A stretch of 64,000 nucleotides of DNA from Saccharopolyspora flava (GTDB lineage: Bacteria > Actinomycetota > Actinomycetes > Mycobacteriales > Pseudonocardiaceae), in assembly GCF_900116135.1 (NCBI RefSeq), contig NZ_FOZX01000004.1, positions 372,001 through 436,000 on the forward strand, given 5' to 3'. Numbering within the stretch: the first letter of the stretch is position 1; each line of letters opens with the position of its first letter. The translations under genes were made by a program, and so were the position numbers. Below the pieces are notes generated by a model. The model did not search any database, was not told the DNA's origin, and saw only the letters and a list, made by a program, of their open reading frames with translations. Shown here one piece after another: positions 1 to 10,063 of the stretch.

Positions 1-454
1 CCTTGGCCACCGCCACGCCGCGGTTGACGTTGCCGCAGCACAGCGACACGTCGTAGGGCACGGCGTGCTTGTAGCGCCACAGCTGGTCGCCGGTCTTGGC
101 GTCCAGCGCCCACACCCAGCCGTCCCAGCCCGAGACGTACATGACCCCGTCGACGACCAGCGGGGTCGCCTCGAACGCGTAGGTCGACGCGCCCGCGATC
201 ATGCCCGCCGTGCCCGCCTGGAAGATCCAGGCCGGTCCCATGCGCTTGACGGTGTCGGTGTTGATCTGGTCGAGCAGGCTGTAGCGCTGCCCGTCGTAGG
301 CGCCGTAGTAGGTCAACCAGTTGTGCGACTCCGACCGGGCATCGAGCAGCCGGTCGTAGCCGACGCGGAAACCCACGTCGGGCGCGTTGCGGGGCACCGA
401 GCTCAGCGTGCCGTGATCGATCGCCTCGCCGGCGTCGACGTATTCGAGAGTCAT
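1..454 (-). CDS. PQQ-dependent alcohol dehydrogenase (quinoprotein), 3' part beyond window
   Basis: The first 151 codons of a quinoprotein dehydrogenase that would oxidise an alcohol using pyrroloquinoline quinone; the gene runs off the left edge. Visible family marks are the NWLTY-x2-YDGQRYS stretch near residue 45, the ATPLVVDGVMYV propeller segment near residue 110, and the vicinal disulfide motif CCGNVNRG near the truncation. The start is the ATG at 454, with an AGGAGGAC ribosome site that overlaps the stop of the upstream gene, so the two form an operon. No signal peptide is visible at the N-terminus, which is unusual for a typically periplasmic enzyme. Family assignment is firm; the substrate is unknown. 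Confidence 0.85.
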   Translation of the reverse strand, partial: MTLEYVDAGEAIDHGTLSSVPRNAPDVGFRVGYDRLLDARSESHNWLTYYGAYDGQRYSLLDQINTDTVKRMGPAWIFQAGTAGMIAGASTYAFEATPLVVDGVMYVSGWDGWVWALDAKTGDQLWRYKHAVPYDVSLCCGNVNRGVAVAK

Positions 455-464
455 CGTCGTCCTC

Positions 465-926
465 CTACGGGCGCATCTGGTCGGGACGGTCGAGCCGGGC
501 CTCCGGCGGCACTTCACCGAGCACCACGATGGCGCCGGTCAGGCCGCGCCCCTCGTCGTTGCCGGTGGGCGAGGAGAACCAGTAGTAGCCGGGCCCGTCG
601 AGGTTGAGCTTCGCGCGTCCCTTGGAGTGGTTGACCAGCCAGATGAACTTGCGGTCGCCGTTGCTGGGCAGCAGCGCGCAGTGGGTGTTGAGGTCGTCGT
701 TGATCAGCGTCAGCTCGAGGTCGCCGCCGTGCGGGAGGACGAGAATCGAAGGGTCCCAGACGATCTCGTCGGGCAGGATGCGAACCGTGGCCTCCATCGT
801 GCCGTCGGCCCGCTCGGTGGCCCGCTGGATGTTGCCGGTGCCGAGCACCCGGCCCAGGGCTGCGCCGTTCTGCGAGTCCAGGCCGACCTCGGTGAGCAGA
901 TCGGTGCGTTCCTTGGCTGTCGTCAC
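465..926 (-). CDS. PQQ-dehydrogenase-associated cupredoxin-like protein (MSMEG_3727 family)
   Basis: A 153-residue protein of the small family found directly upstream of actinobacterial PQQ alcohol dehydrogenases (MSMEG_3727 type). The sequence after residue 45 looks like a beta-rich cupredoxin fold (VLPHGGDLELTLINDD, then a YYWFSSP segment), but I see no full type-1 copper set. It probably serves the neighbouring dehydrogenase, perhaps in electron transfer or assembly; that role is inferred from context. The start is GTG at 926 behind an exceptionally complete ribosome site. The stop codon lies 10 nt before the dehydrogenase ATG, so the pair is co-transcribed. Confidence 0.75.
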   Translation of the reverse strand: MTTAKERTDLLTEVGLDSQNGAALGRVLGTGNIQRATERADGTMEATVRILPDEIVWDPSILVLPHGGDLELTLINDDLNTHCALLPSNGDRKFIWLVNHSKGRAKLNLDGPGYYWFSSPTGNDEGRGLTGAIVVLGEVPPEARLDRPDQMRP

Positions 927-930
927 CGGA

Positions 931-942
931 GATCACCTCCTT
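931..942 (-). promoter_or_regulatory. near-perfect anti-16S ribosome-binding site
   Basis: On the minus strand this reads AAGGAGGTGATC, complementary over its whole length to the usual bacterial 16S rRNA 3' tail, and it ends 4 nt before the GTG at 926. Actinobacterial sites are normally only 4-6 nt long. It suggests very strong translation of the cupredoxin-like protein. Confidence 0.7.
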
Positions 943-1078
943 GTGAATCCGTTCGCGACAGGCCGGTGCGCGCGACAGGGGGAACAGCGGTTCGAGCGCC
1001 CGGCGAGGGCCAAACCACTTGGCCCGTAACGGAATCGGACACTACGCCGGGTGCCGGGTGGCGGACACTCGACGCCGC

Positions 1079-1093
1079 CGGGCCGGGGGCCCG
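1079..1093 (-). terminator. short GC hairpin after katG
   Basis: CGGGCC-GGG-GGCCCG forms a six-pair stem 28 nt beyond the katG stop codon. There is no T-tract, as is common for actinobacterial terminators. It may separate katG from the cupredoxin/PQQ pair that follows on the same strand. Confidence 0.4.
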
Positions 1094-1120
1094 CACCGCT
1101 CGCAGGGCGAGGCCTACCGC

Positions 1121-3337
<2,217 letters not shown>

Positions 3338-4729
3338 TCAGATGTCCAGAGCCCGGCGCACCGCAGGGGCGTTGCGCCGCGAAACGGGCACCATCGTGTT
3401 CTCGTCGTCGTCCATGACCAGCACCAACTCGCCCTTGAAGCGGCGCTCCACCTCGCGGATGCGCCCCAGGTTCACCACGTAGCGGCGGTGCACCCGCAGG
3501 AATCCGGCGTCGCCCTGCTCGCTCTCCAACTTGTCGAGACCGCCCGAAGCCGCCCGCAACTTCCCCTGATCGGTGGTCAGCCAGACGTCGTTGCCGTCGG
3601 ACTCGGCGAAGGAGATCTCCGGCAGCCGCAGCAGCACCATCCGGTTCTCCCGGGTCCCCACGATCCGCTGCGGCGGACCGTGCTGGTGCGCGCCCTCGCC
3701 GCGCGGCAGCTGCTCGCCCTCCGAGACGCCGAAGAACACCAGGTTGCCGACCAGGTGCCCGGCCAGGAACACCGGGTGCATCGTCACCGGCGTCGGCTCG
3801 TCGGACAGGTGCGTGAACAGCTGCGTCGAGCCGACCCAGTCGGGGTTGCGGGACGCCTGCTTCGCGGCGTAGCGGGCGGCGCTGATGAACTCCGGCAACC
3901 CCGGATTCCAGCGCACCGCCGGATCTTTCGCCGGGGTGCAGCTCGGCACGCCCAGCAGCACGCTCGCCGTGTCGTCGGCGATGACCACCCGGCCCGCCGG
4001 ATCGACCGCGGCCAGCGACACGCCCGCACGGGAGCGGGCGTGGTTGAACGCCGCGATCAGCTCGGCGCTGCCGTCCTGGGCGCGCTGGCGCAGCGTGGCC
4101 TGGGTGCGGGTGGCGGCGTTGGCCAGCCAGGCGCCGGCGGGGGAGGGCAGGTCACCGCGCCAGCAGGAGATGTTGAGGACCGCGATCGGGTCCTTGGTCA
4201 CCACGTCCCGCACGGCCACGCCCGCGCAGGTCCACTCGTGGAACGCCTGGCACCAGTGCTCGGCTCCCCGGATCATCACGGGCGTGTGCGTCTCCAGCGC
4301 CGTGCCCATGCCGTTGGTGCCGGTGGCCTGCTCGGACCAGCAGAACCAGGTCGCGAGGTTCGCGTCGGCCGCCAGCTTGCGGGTCGCCGGATCGCCCCAC
4401 TCGGCCAGCACCCGCCCGGTGGCGTCGGTGACCGTGACGATCCCGCCGACGTTGGCGACCTCGTGCGCCACCGAAGCGGCCCGGAACCCCAGGTCGGCGA
4501 ACACCACGTCGTGCTCGAGGGTGTGGTCGACCTCCGCCACGGCGATCGGGGCCTCCTTGAGGCCGGGATCGACCCGGTACTGGTCGCGGCAGCGGTGCCA
4601 CGAGATCGCCACCTCGGGCCGCACGCCGCGGATGTCGTCTTCGCCCTGCACGAATCGTTCCCACGCCCCGTACACCGTCGTGGTGCCGGAGACGCGCGAG
4701 ATCGGGTCGAGCCGGTGCACGTCTGCCAT
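3338..4729 (-). CDS. GAF / LytTR-domain transcriptional regulator
   Basis: A 463-residue regulator. The N-terminal half resembles the GAF sensor part of acetoin-type activators (EVAISWHRCR near residue 40, ATGTNGMGTALE near residue 135), but there is no AAA+ sigma-54 domain. Instead the last ~110 residues are a LytTR DNA-binding domain with the diagnostic RVHRRYVVNLGRI segment. Position directly upstream of katG and near the PQQ dehydrogenase suggests that it controls alcohol or peroxide metabolism; this is inference. ATG at 4729 is preferred; an in-frame TTG sits immediately before it. Architecture confident, ligand unknown. Confidence 0.8.
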   Translation of the reverse strand: MADVHRLDPISRVSGTTTVYGAWERFVQGEDDIRGVRPEVAISWHRCRDQYRVDPGLKEAPIAVAEVDHTLEHDVVFADLGFRAASVAHEVANVGGIVTVTDATGRVLAEWGDPATRKLAADANLATWFCWSEQATGTNGMGTALETHTPVMIRGAEHWCQAFHEWTCAGVAVRDVVTKDPIAVLNISCWRGDLPSPAGAWLANAATRTQATLRQRAQDGSAELIAAFNHARSRAGVSLAAVDPAGRVVIADDTASVLLGVPSCTPAKDPAVRWNPGLPEFISAARYAAKQASRNPDWVGSTQLFTHLSDEPTPVTMHPVFLAGHLVGNLVFFGVSEGEQLPRGEGAHQHGPPQRIVGTRENRMVLLRLPEISFAESDGNDVWLTTDQGKLRAASGGLDKLESEQGDAGFLRVHRRYVVNLGRIREVERRFKGELVLVMDDDENTMVPVSRRNAPAVRRALDI

Positions 4730-4918
4730 CAAAGACCGCCTTTGGTCTCCTCACCAAGCCGACCGGGAATCGACGGATTCCGCGCTGGCGGATCTCCCGC
4801 TCCAAGGTCTGAAACTAAGCTTATTCCCGATTCCGGGACCAGCGCAGTGGGACGAGAGCGGGCGAAGACCGCACGAACGGACCCGATGCGGTAACGAACG
4901 GTGGCGAGGAGGACACGC

Positions 4919-5308
4919 GTGGAGGCGCAGCGGTTGCAGGACGTCGCGGAGGAGGCGGCCGGCGGTCTGCTCGCAGCGGAGCTGGAGCACCCGTTCGGGC
5001 CCGACTGCGAGGTGTACAAGGTCGGCGGCAAGATGTTCCTGCTGAGCATGCAGCTGCGCGGCACGCCGCTGGCCACCGTGAAGTGCGCGCCGGAGGACGT
5101 CACCGCCCTCGTCCAGCGCTACGACGACATCACCACCGGGTACCACCTCAACAAGCGGCACTGGATCAGCGTCTGGCCGGGCGAGGAGGTCGACGACGAT
5201 CTCCTGCGGGACTTGGTGAAGAACTCCTACCTGCTCGTCGCCGACTCGATCCCGCGTTCGCGGCGCCCCCTCACCAGCGAGGTCCGCTTCAGCACCGACA
5301 CGTTCTGA
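4919..5308 (+). CDS. MmcQ/YjbR family protein
   Basis: A 129-residue protein of the MmcQ/YjbR fold (CyaY-like, double-wing DNA-binding annotation). Family marks are VYKVGGKMFLL, VKCAPEDVTALV, the GYHLNKRHWISV core and the C-terminal DLVKNSYLLVA helix. The GTG at 4919 lies 6 nt after GAGGAGGA and is preferred over an in-frame GTG at 4901 that precedes this ribosome site. It is transcribed divergently from the LytTR regulator and ends 1 nt from the convergent HxlR gene. Function of the family is not settled. Confidence 0.8.
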   Translation: MEAQRLQDVAEEAAGGLLAAELEHPFGPDCEVYKVGGKMFLLSMQLRGTPLATVKCAPEDVTALVQRYDDITTGYHLNKRHWISVWPGEEVDDDLLRDLVKNSYLLVADSIPRSRRPLTSEVRFSTDTF

Positions 5309-5309
5309 C

Positions 5310-5690
5310 TCACCCGCCGAAGCGGCGGCGCGCCTCGTCGATGTCGGCGAGGCGCCGATGCGTCCACTCGCACATGGCGTCGACCGTGACCAGCAGGCCC
5401 CGGCCGGGTTCGGTGAGGGCGTAGTCGACGCGCGGCGGCACCGTCGGGTGCACCGTGCGGCCGACGAGCCCGTTGCGCTCGAGCATCCGCAGGTTCTGGG
5501 TGAGCATCTTGTGGCTGATGCCCTCGACGGCGGTGCGCAGCTCGCTGAACCGCAGCGTCCGCTCGCCGAGCGCTTCGATGATGAGCAGCGCCCACTTGTT
5601 GGCGACGTCGGAGAAGATCTCCCGCGCCAGCGAGTCCGCTCGCCGGAGATCCGCTTCGTCGGCCGAGCCGCTGAACTGCTTGGTCACCAT
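5310..5690 (-). CDS. HxlR-type winged-helix regulator
   Basis: A 126-residue MarR-like regulator of the HxlR family. The hallmark NKWALLIIEAL helix, the FSELRTAVEGISHKMLTQ recognition segment and the wing YALTEPGRGL are all present. It is divergent from the RidA-like gene across a 94-nt gap that holds widely spaced GGTTAC (5701) and GTAACC (5756) arms, so it probably represses that gene and itself. No Cys sensor residue of the redox-sensing HxlR type is apparent near the N-terminus. Confidence 0.88.
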   Translation of the reverse strand: MVTKQFSGSADEADLRRADSLAREIFSDVANKWALLIIEALGERTLRFSELRTAVEGISHKMLTQNLRMLERNGLVGRTVHPTVPPRVDYALTEPGRGLLVTVDAMCEWTHRRLADIDEARRRFGG

Positions 5691-5784
5691 GAGGTTCCTC
5701 GGTTACGAAAAAGTGCGTTCTTCCACGTCAGCGCACACTCTCCTACGGTTTCCCGGTAACCACAAGAGAGCACGGAGGAACGGC

Positions 5785-6192
5785 ATGGCCATCACCACCA
5801 CCAACGCCCCGGGACTGCCCGAGGTCGACCTCTACCGGCACGTCTCGATCGCCACCGGGTCGAAGCTGGTGTTCATCTCCGGCCAGGTCGCCTGGGACGA
5901 GCACGGCGCGGTCGTCGGGGAAGGGGATCTCGCCGAGCAGATCGCGCAGTGCTACCGCAACGCCGCCAAGGCCCTGGCCGCCGCGGGCGCCACCTTCGAC
6001 GACGTCGCCAAGCTGACCCTGCACGTCGTCGACTGGAGCCCGGAGAAGATGCCGGAGGTCGTCGACGGGATCACCCGCGCCGCCGAATCCCTCGGCACCG
6101 CGGCGAAACCCCCGGCCTCCCTCTTCGGCACCACTGCCCTCGACGTCCCCGAACACCTCGCGGAACTCGAAGTCACCGCAGTCCTCGACTAA
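5785..6192 (+). CDS. RidA/YjgF/UK114 family protein, atypical active site
   Basis: A 135-residue Rid-family protein. LVFISGQVAWDE and the central TFDDVAKLTLHVVD segment are typical. RidA enzymes hydrolyse reactive enamines or imines using an Arg near the C-terminus in a PARTxV context; here that place reads KPPASLFG, with Ser instead of Arg, so this is probably one of the non-deaminating Rid subfamilies. ATG at 5785 follows GGAGG. It is divergent from an HxlR regulator, which is likely its controller. Confidence 0.85.
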   Translation: MAITTTNAPGLPEVDLYRHVSIATGSKLVFISGQVAWDEHGAVVGEGDLAEQIAQCYRNAAKALAAAGATFDDVAKLTLHVVDWSPEKMPEVVDGITRAAESLGTAAKPPASLFGTTALDVPEHLAELEVTAVLD

Positions 6193-6224
6193 CCCCCGAC
6201 CCCAACAACTCCCCTGAGAGGACA

Positions 6225-6483
6225 CAGTTTTCATGAAAACTGCACCCACCCACGATCGAGACGGTGGTGACAGTTTTCATGAAAAACTTCCCTCCCCCTC
6301 GGAAGGTGAGTGGGTGACCCAACCCGGGTCCGTGGCCTGTTTGTGCTGGTCACGAGCGTCGTGTGGGTGGGGTGGTGTCAGTTTTCATGAAAACTGTCAC
6401 CACCCCACGAACGAGACAGTTTTCATGAAAACTTCCCCTCACCAGGGACGGGACAGTTTTCATGAAAACTGCCCTGTCCCTGG
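6225..6483. repeat. cluster of five CAGTTTTCATGAAAACTG palindromes (element A)
   Basis: The gap between the convergent ridA-like and allE genes carries five copies of an 18-bp palindrome: perfect at 6225, 6379 and 6454, altered at the right arm at 6271 and 6417. Around the copies at 6379 and 6454 the pairing continues: 6367-6408 is a 42-nt palindrome with one T-T mismatch, and 6442-6483 another with a mismatch and a wobble. Each can fold as a long hairpin in either transcript, so bidirectional termination is the simplest role. The core belongs to the same family as the other CAGTTTT/AAAACTG elements in this window. Confidence 0.85.
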
Positions 6484-6507
6484 GGGTGATGGTGTTGGGG
6501 GGTGGGG

Positions 6508-7329
6508 TTAGGTGAGGCGGATTTGGCGGTTGACGTCTTTGTAGAGGAGGTAGCGGAAGGGGTGGGGGCCGCCTGCGTAGCAGGCTTGGGGGCAGAAGGG
6601 GCGGAGCCACATGTAGTCGCCTGCTTGGACTTCGACCCAGTCGTTGTTGAGGCGGTAGACGGCTTTGCCTTGCAGGACGTAGAGGCCGTGTTCCATGACG
6701 TGGGTTTCGGCGAAGGGGATGGTGCCGCCGGGTTGGAAGGTGACGATGTTGACGTGCATGTCGTGGGCGAGGTCGTCGGGGTCGACGAAGCGGGTGGTGG
6801 CCCAGGTGCCGTCGGTGTCGGGCATGGGGGTCGGGGTGATGTCCTGTTCGCGGGTGACGAACGAGGCGGGCACGTCGATGCCGTCGACGAATTCGTAGGG
6901 CTTGCGGACCCAGTTGAACGTGGCGTGGCCCGTGCCGGGGTTGGTCAGCGACCAGGTCGCGCCGGGGGCGAGGTAGGCGTACCCACCGGGCTCGACCACA
7001 TGCACCACGCCGTCGACGGTGAGCCGCAACGTTCCGGTCATGAGGAACACGACGGACTCGACACCGGCCTCGGGCTCGGGGTGCTCGCTGCCGCCGCCGG
7101 GGGCGACTTCGACGATGTTCTGGGCGAAGGTCGTGGCGAACCCGGTCACGGGCTTGGCCAGGATCCAGGCGCGCGTGGCGCTCCAGCCGGGGAAGTTGCT
7201 GGTCACGATGTCGCGCAGCACGCCGCGCGGGATCACGGTGTAGGCCTCGGTCACGATCGCCCGGTCGGTGAGCAGATCGGTCTGCGGCGGCAACCCACCG
7301 GCAGGCGCGAAGTACGACGGCGAGTTCAA
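6508..7329 (-). CDS. allE: (S)-ureidoglycine aminohydrolase, bicupin
   Basis: Converts (S)-ureidoglycine to (S)-ureidoglycolate and ammonia in allantoin breakdown, using Mn2+ in a bicupin fold. The 273-residue length and the C-terminal metal motif ETHVMEHGLYVLQGKA (Glu and two His) fit the family, followed by the typical DYMWLRPFCPQACYAGG ending. TTG at 7329 is chosen because it is preceded by GGAGGAG; the open frame continues upstream but only into low-complexity promoter sequence. A TGTATACA palindrome lies 60 nt upstream, similar to sites near allB and the permease. Divergent from the NCS1 permease. Confidence 0.9.
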   Translation of the reverse strand: MNSPSYFAPAGGLPPQTDLLTDRAIVTEAYTVIPRGVLRDIVTSNFPGWSATRAWILAKPVTGFATTFAQNIVEVAPGGGSEHPEPEAGVESVVFLMTGTLRLTVDGVVHVVEPGGYAYLAPGATWSLTNPGTGHATFNWVRKPYEFVDGIDVPASFVTREQDITPTPMPDTDGTWATTRFVDPDDLAHDMHVNIVTFQPGGTIPFAETHVMEHGLYVLQGKAVYRLNNDWVEVQAGDYMWLRPFCPQACYAGGPHPFRYLLYKDVNRQIRLT

Positions 7330-7389
7330 GCTGGCTCCTCCTCGACAACCACCCCGACCCCAGTGCAGGCCCATGACCTGCACAATCCA

Positions 7390-7544
7390 TGTATACAAAA
7401 CCGGGGTTGGCTGCAGGATAAGCAACGGCGGCGTCGCGCGGAAGCCCCGGCGGGAGCGGAGGAGATCACACCCGACTGATCGTTCGGGGAGTGTTGACGA
7501 GGTCGTGAACACCGCTTACGGTCTTCCCAACTCTCACGTATACT
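7390..7544. promoter_or_regulatory. GTATAC palindromes in the allE/permease divergent promoter
   Basis: TGTATACA at 7390-7397 and ACGTATACT at 7536-7544 flank the divergent control region. FCD-type GntR proteins commonly bind palindromes with a central GTATAC-like step, and an FCD-GntR gene is linked at 11519. The six-base core alone is expected about four times in 64 kb at this composition, so only the clustering at allantoin promoters is suggestive. Confidence 0.4.
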
Positions 7545-7607
7545 TTCGCATCGCGAAACTGAGCCCATTCCGTCGGTGTCGCGGAGTGGGGGCTTAGGAG
7601 GCGGCTA

Positions 7608-9089
7608 GTGACTGCCACGAACGACAGATCCGGTCTGGACATCCCTCCCGCCTCGAGCGAGCGGTTGTACAGCTACGACCTCGCCCCGACCAAGAAGGAC
7701 GGCCGCCGCTGGGGCGCCTACAACGTCTTCACGTTGTGGGCCAACGACGTTCACAGCCTCGGCAACTACGCCTTCGCGATCGGGCTGTTCGCGCTCGGGC
7801 TCAACGTCTGGGGCATCCTGGCCGCCTTCGTGCTGGCCTCCGCGCTGCTGTTCCTGCTGCTGACGATGTCGGGCTACATGGGGCACAAGGCCGGCGTCCC
7901 GTTCCCGGTGATGAGCCGCATCGCCTTCGGCACCCGGGGTGCGCAGATCCCGGCCGCGGTGCGCGGCGTCGTGGCGATCGCCTGGTTCGGCATCCAGACC
8001 TACCTCGCCTCCTCGGTGCTCGACGCGTTGCTGGTGGCGCTGTTCCCGGGCCTGAAATCGCTGGAAGGCCAGTCGGTGCTGGGTCTTTCGCTGCTCGGCT
8101 GGATCACGTTCCTGGCGCTGTGGGCGGTGCAGGTCCTCATCGTCAGCTACGGCATGCACGTCATCCGCAGGTACATGGCGGTGGCCGCGCCGACGACGCT
8201 GATCACCATGCTGGGCCTGGCGATCTGGATGTTCGCCCGCGCCGACTTCTCCATCTCGATGTCCACCGCGCAGCCGCTGACCGGGGGCGCGATGTGGCTG
8301 CGGATCCTGCAGGGCGCCGCGCTGTGGGTCGTCATCTACGGCACCTTCGTGCTCAACTTCTGCGACTTCACCCGCTCGGCCAAGAGCCGCCGGTCGATCG
8401 TGCTCGGCAACCTGGTCGGCATCCCGGTGAACATGCTGTTCTTCGCCGGGATCGTGGTGGTGCTCAGCGGAGCCCAGTTCAAGATCAACGGACGGGTGAT
8501 CACCAGCCCGACCGACATCGTGCAGACGATCCCGAACACCTACCTGCTGGCGCTGGCCTCGCTCGCGCTGATCGTGCTCACCATCGCGGTGAACCTGCTG
8601 GCGAACTTCGTCGCCCCGATCTACGTGCTGGTCAACCTGTTCCCGAAGCACCTGAACTTCCGCCGCGCGGGCGTGGTCAGCGCGATCATCGGCCTGGTCA
8701 TCCTGCCCTGGAACCTCTACGACAGCCCGGTCGTGGTGAACTACTTCCTGGGCGGCCTCGGAGCCCTGCTCGGCCCGCTGTTCGGCGTGATCATGGCCGA
8801 CTACTGGCTGATCCGGAAGACCCGCGTGAACGTCCCCGAGCTCTACACCGAGGCCGCCGACGGCGAGTACCACTACTCCGGCGGCTACAACCCGAAGGCG
8901 GTGTGGGCGTTCGTGCCGGCCGCGGCGATCGCGGTGGTGCTGGCGCTGGTCCCGGCGTTCAGCGCGGTCGGCGGGTTCTCCTGGTTCATCGGGGCGATCC
9001 TGGGCGCCATCATCTACGCGATCATCGGTGACCGCAGACCCGACGCCCGGGACGTGGACGGCGAGTCCATCGCCGTCGCGGCCGAATGA
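7608..9089 (+). CDS. NCS1-family nucleobase/allantoin permease
   Basis: A 493-residue inner-membrane symporter with about 12 hydrophobic segments and the NCS1 signatures WANDVHSLGNYAFAIGLF in the first helix and LPWNLYDSPVVVNYFLGGLGALLGPLFGVIMADYW near helix 10. NCS1 proteins import purines, pyrimidines, hydantoins or allantoin; allantoin is inferred because allE, allB and a hydantoin/allantoin racemase-like gene surround it. GTG at 7608 follows AGGAGGC. The racemase-like gene starts 37 nt after its stop, so the two share a transcript. Confidence 0.88.
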   Translation: MTATNDRSGLDIPPASSERLYSYDLAPTKKDGRRWGAYNVFTLWANDVHSLGNYAFAIGLFALGLNVWGILAAFVLASALLFLLLTMSGYMGHKAGVPFPVMSRIAFGTRGAQIPAAVRGVVAIAWFGIQTYLASSVLDALLVALFPGLKSLEGQSVLGLSLLGWITFLALWAVQVLIVSYGMHVIRRYMAVAAPTTLITMLGLAIWMFARADFSISMSTAQPLTGGAMWLRILQGAALWVVIYGTFVLNFCDFTRSAKSRRSIVLGNLVGIPVNMLFFAGIVVVLSGAQFKINGRVITSPTDIVQTIPNTYLLALASLALIVLTIAVNLLANFVAPIYVLVNLFPKHLNFRRAGVVSAIIGLVILPWNLYDSPVVVNYFLGGLGALLGPLFGVIMADYWLIRKTRVNVPELYTEAADGEYHYSGGYNPKAVWAFVPAAAIAVVLALVPAFSAVGGFSWFIGAILGAIIYAIIGDRRPDARDVDGESIAVAAE

Positions 9090-9126
9090 TCCGCCGCAGC
9101 AAGCTCATTTCGAGAAAGTCGAGTCC

Positions 9127-9846
9127 ATGCGCATCCTCGTCGTGAACGTCAACACGACCACCTCCATCACCGAGTCGATCGGGGAGCAGGCGGCCTCGGT
9201 GGCCGCCCCCGGAACCGAGATCGTGCCGCTGACACCGTCTTTCGGCGCGGTATCGGTCGAGGGCAACTACGAGAGCTACCTCGCGGCCGTCGCGGTGATG
9301 GAGGCGGTGCGCGCCTACCCCGAGCCGTTCGACGCGATCATCCAGGCGGGCTACGGCGAGCACGGCAGGGAAGGGCTGCAGGAGCTCTTCGACGTGCCGG
9401 TCGTGGACATCACCGAGGCCGCGGCCACCACCGCGCAGTTCGTGGGCCGCACCTACTCGGTCGTGACCAGCCTCGACCGCACGGTCCCGCTGATCGAGGA
9501 CCGGCTGCGCGCAGCGGGTCTCAGCGACCGGTGCGCGTCGGTGCGCGCCAGCGGGCTGGCGGTGCTGGACCTGGAGCGCGACCCGCGGGCCGCGGTGGAG
9601 GCCATCGCCGAGGAGGCGGTGCGCGCGGTGCGCGAGGACCGCGCGGAGGCGATCTGCCTGGGCTGCGGAGGCATGGCGGGGCTCTCCGAGCAGGTCGTGC
9701 AGCGCACCGGCGTCCCGGTGGTCGACGGCGTCACGGCGGCGGTGACGATCGCGGAATCCCTGGTCCGGCTCGGCCTGAAGACCTCCAAGGTCCGCACCTA
9801 CGCGCCCCCGCGCCCGAAGGAGTTCACCAACTGGCCGCCGTCCTGA
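9127..9846 (+). CDS. hydantoin/allantoin racemase-like protein (Asp/Glu racemase superfamily)
   Basis: A 239-residue member of the HyuE/DCG1 branch of the Asp/Glu racemase superfamily, opening with MRILVVNVNTTTSIT. Two-base racemases need a Cys in each lobe. The second is present (CLGCGGMAGL, near residue 180), but the first, normally in an IIACFGDPG-like turn, reads IIQAGYGEHG with Gly instead of Cys. It may therefore be a one-Cys enzyme (decarboxylase- or isomerase-like) rather than a classical racemase. Context in the allantoin cluster argues for a role in allantoin stereochemistry or a related hydantoin. Confidence 0.75.
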   Translation: MRILVVNVNTTTSITESIGEQAASVAAPGTEIVPLTPSFGAVSVEGNYESYLAAVAVMEAVRAYPEPFDAIIQAGYGEHGREGLQELFDVPVVDITEAAATTAQFVGRTYSVVTSLDRTVPLIEDRLRAAGLSDRCASVRASGLAVLDLERDPRAAVEAIAEEAVRAVREDRAEAICLGCGGMAGLSEQVVQRTGVPVVDGVTAAVTIAESLVRLGLKTSKVRTYAPPRPKEFTNWPPS

Positions 9847-9860
9847 CGGCCTTGAGCGCG

Positions 9861-9897
9861 GCGAAGCCGGGTCCCGATCCTCGGGGCCCGGCTTCGC
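9861..9897 (+). terminator. strong hairpin after the racemase-like gene
   Basis: GCGAAGCCGGG pairs with CCCGGCTTCGC and the stem continues inward (one T-G wobble) to a three-base loop, giving 17 pairs starting 14 nt after the stop codon. It is a conventional actinobacterial hairpin terminator, distinct from the CAGTTTT element that follows it. Confidence 0.8.
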
Positions 9898-9922
9898 GTC
9901 GCGTGGGGTGCGTCCCTCCTGT

Positions 9923-10063
9923 GGGGACAGTTTTTGCCTGAATTGCCCCATGATCATGTCCGTTTTGCCTGGACAGTTCTCACTAAAACTGCCCCCTGCC
10001 AACGGTCGTTGTCACGGTGAGCGTTGGCAGGGGGCGGTTTTCACCAGAACTGTCGTCTGGTGA
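9923..10063. repeat. CAGTTTT/AAAACTG element B, compound hairpins
   Basis: A full element runs from GGGGACAGTTTT at 9923 to AAAACTGCCCCC at 9996 and contains the interior CCCCATGATCATGTCCG. Its right end then pairs with a second inverted copy: the 20 bases at 9985-10004 match 10022-10041 with one wobble across a 17-nt loop. A third hairpin, TCACCAGA (10041) with TCTGGTGA (10056), abuts the expected allantoinase stop at 10067. It lies between the convergent racemase-like and allB genes. Confidence 0.85.

Noticed and set aside
6225-6471. CRISPR-like array
   Set aside because: Repeats are 18-bp perfect palindromes, distances between copies are irregular (about 20-110 bp), no cas genes are nearby.
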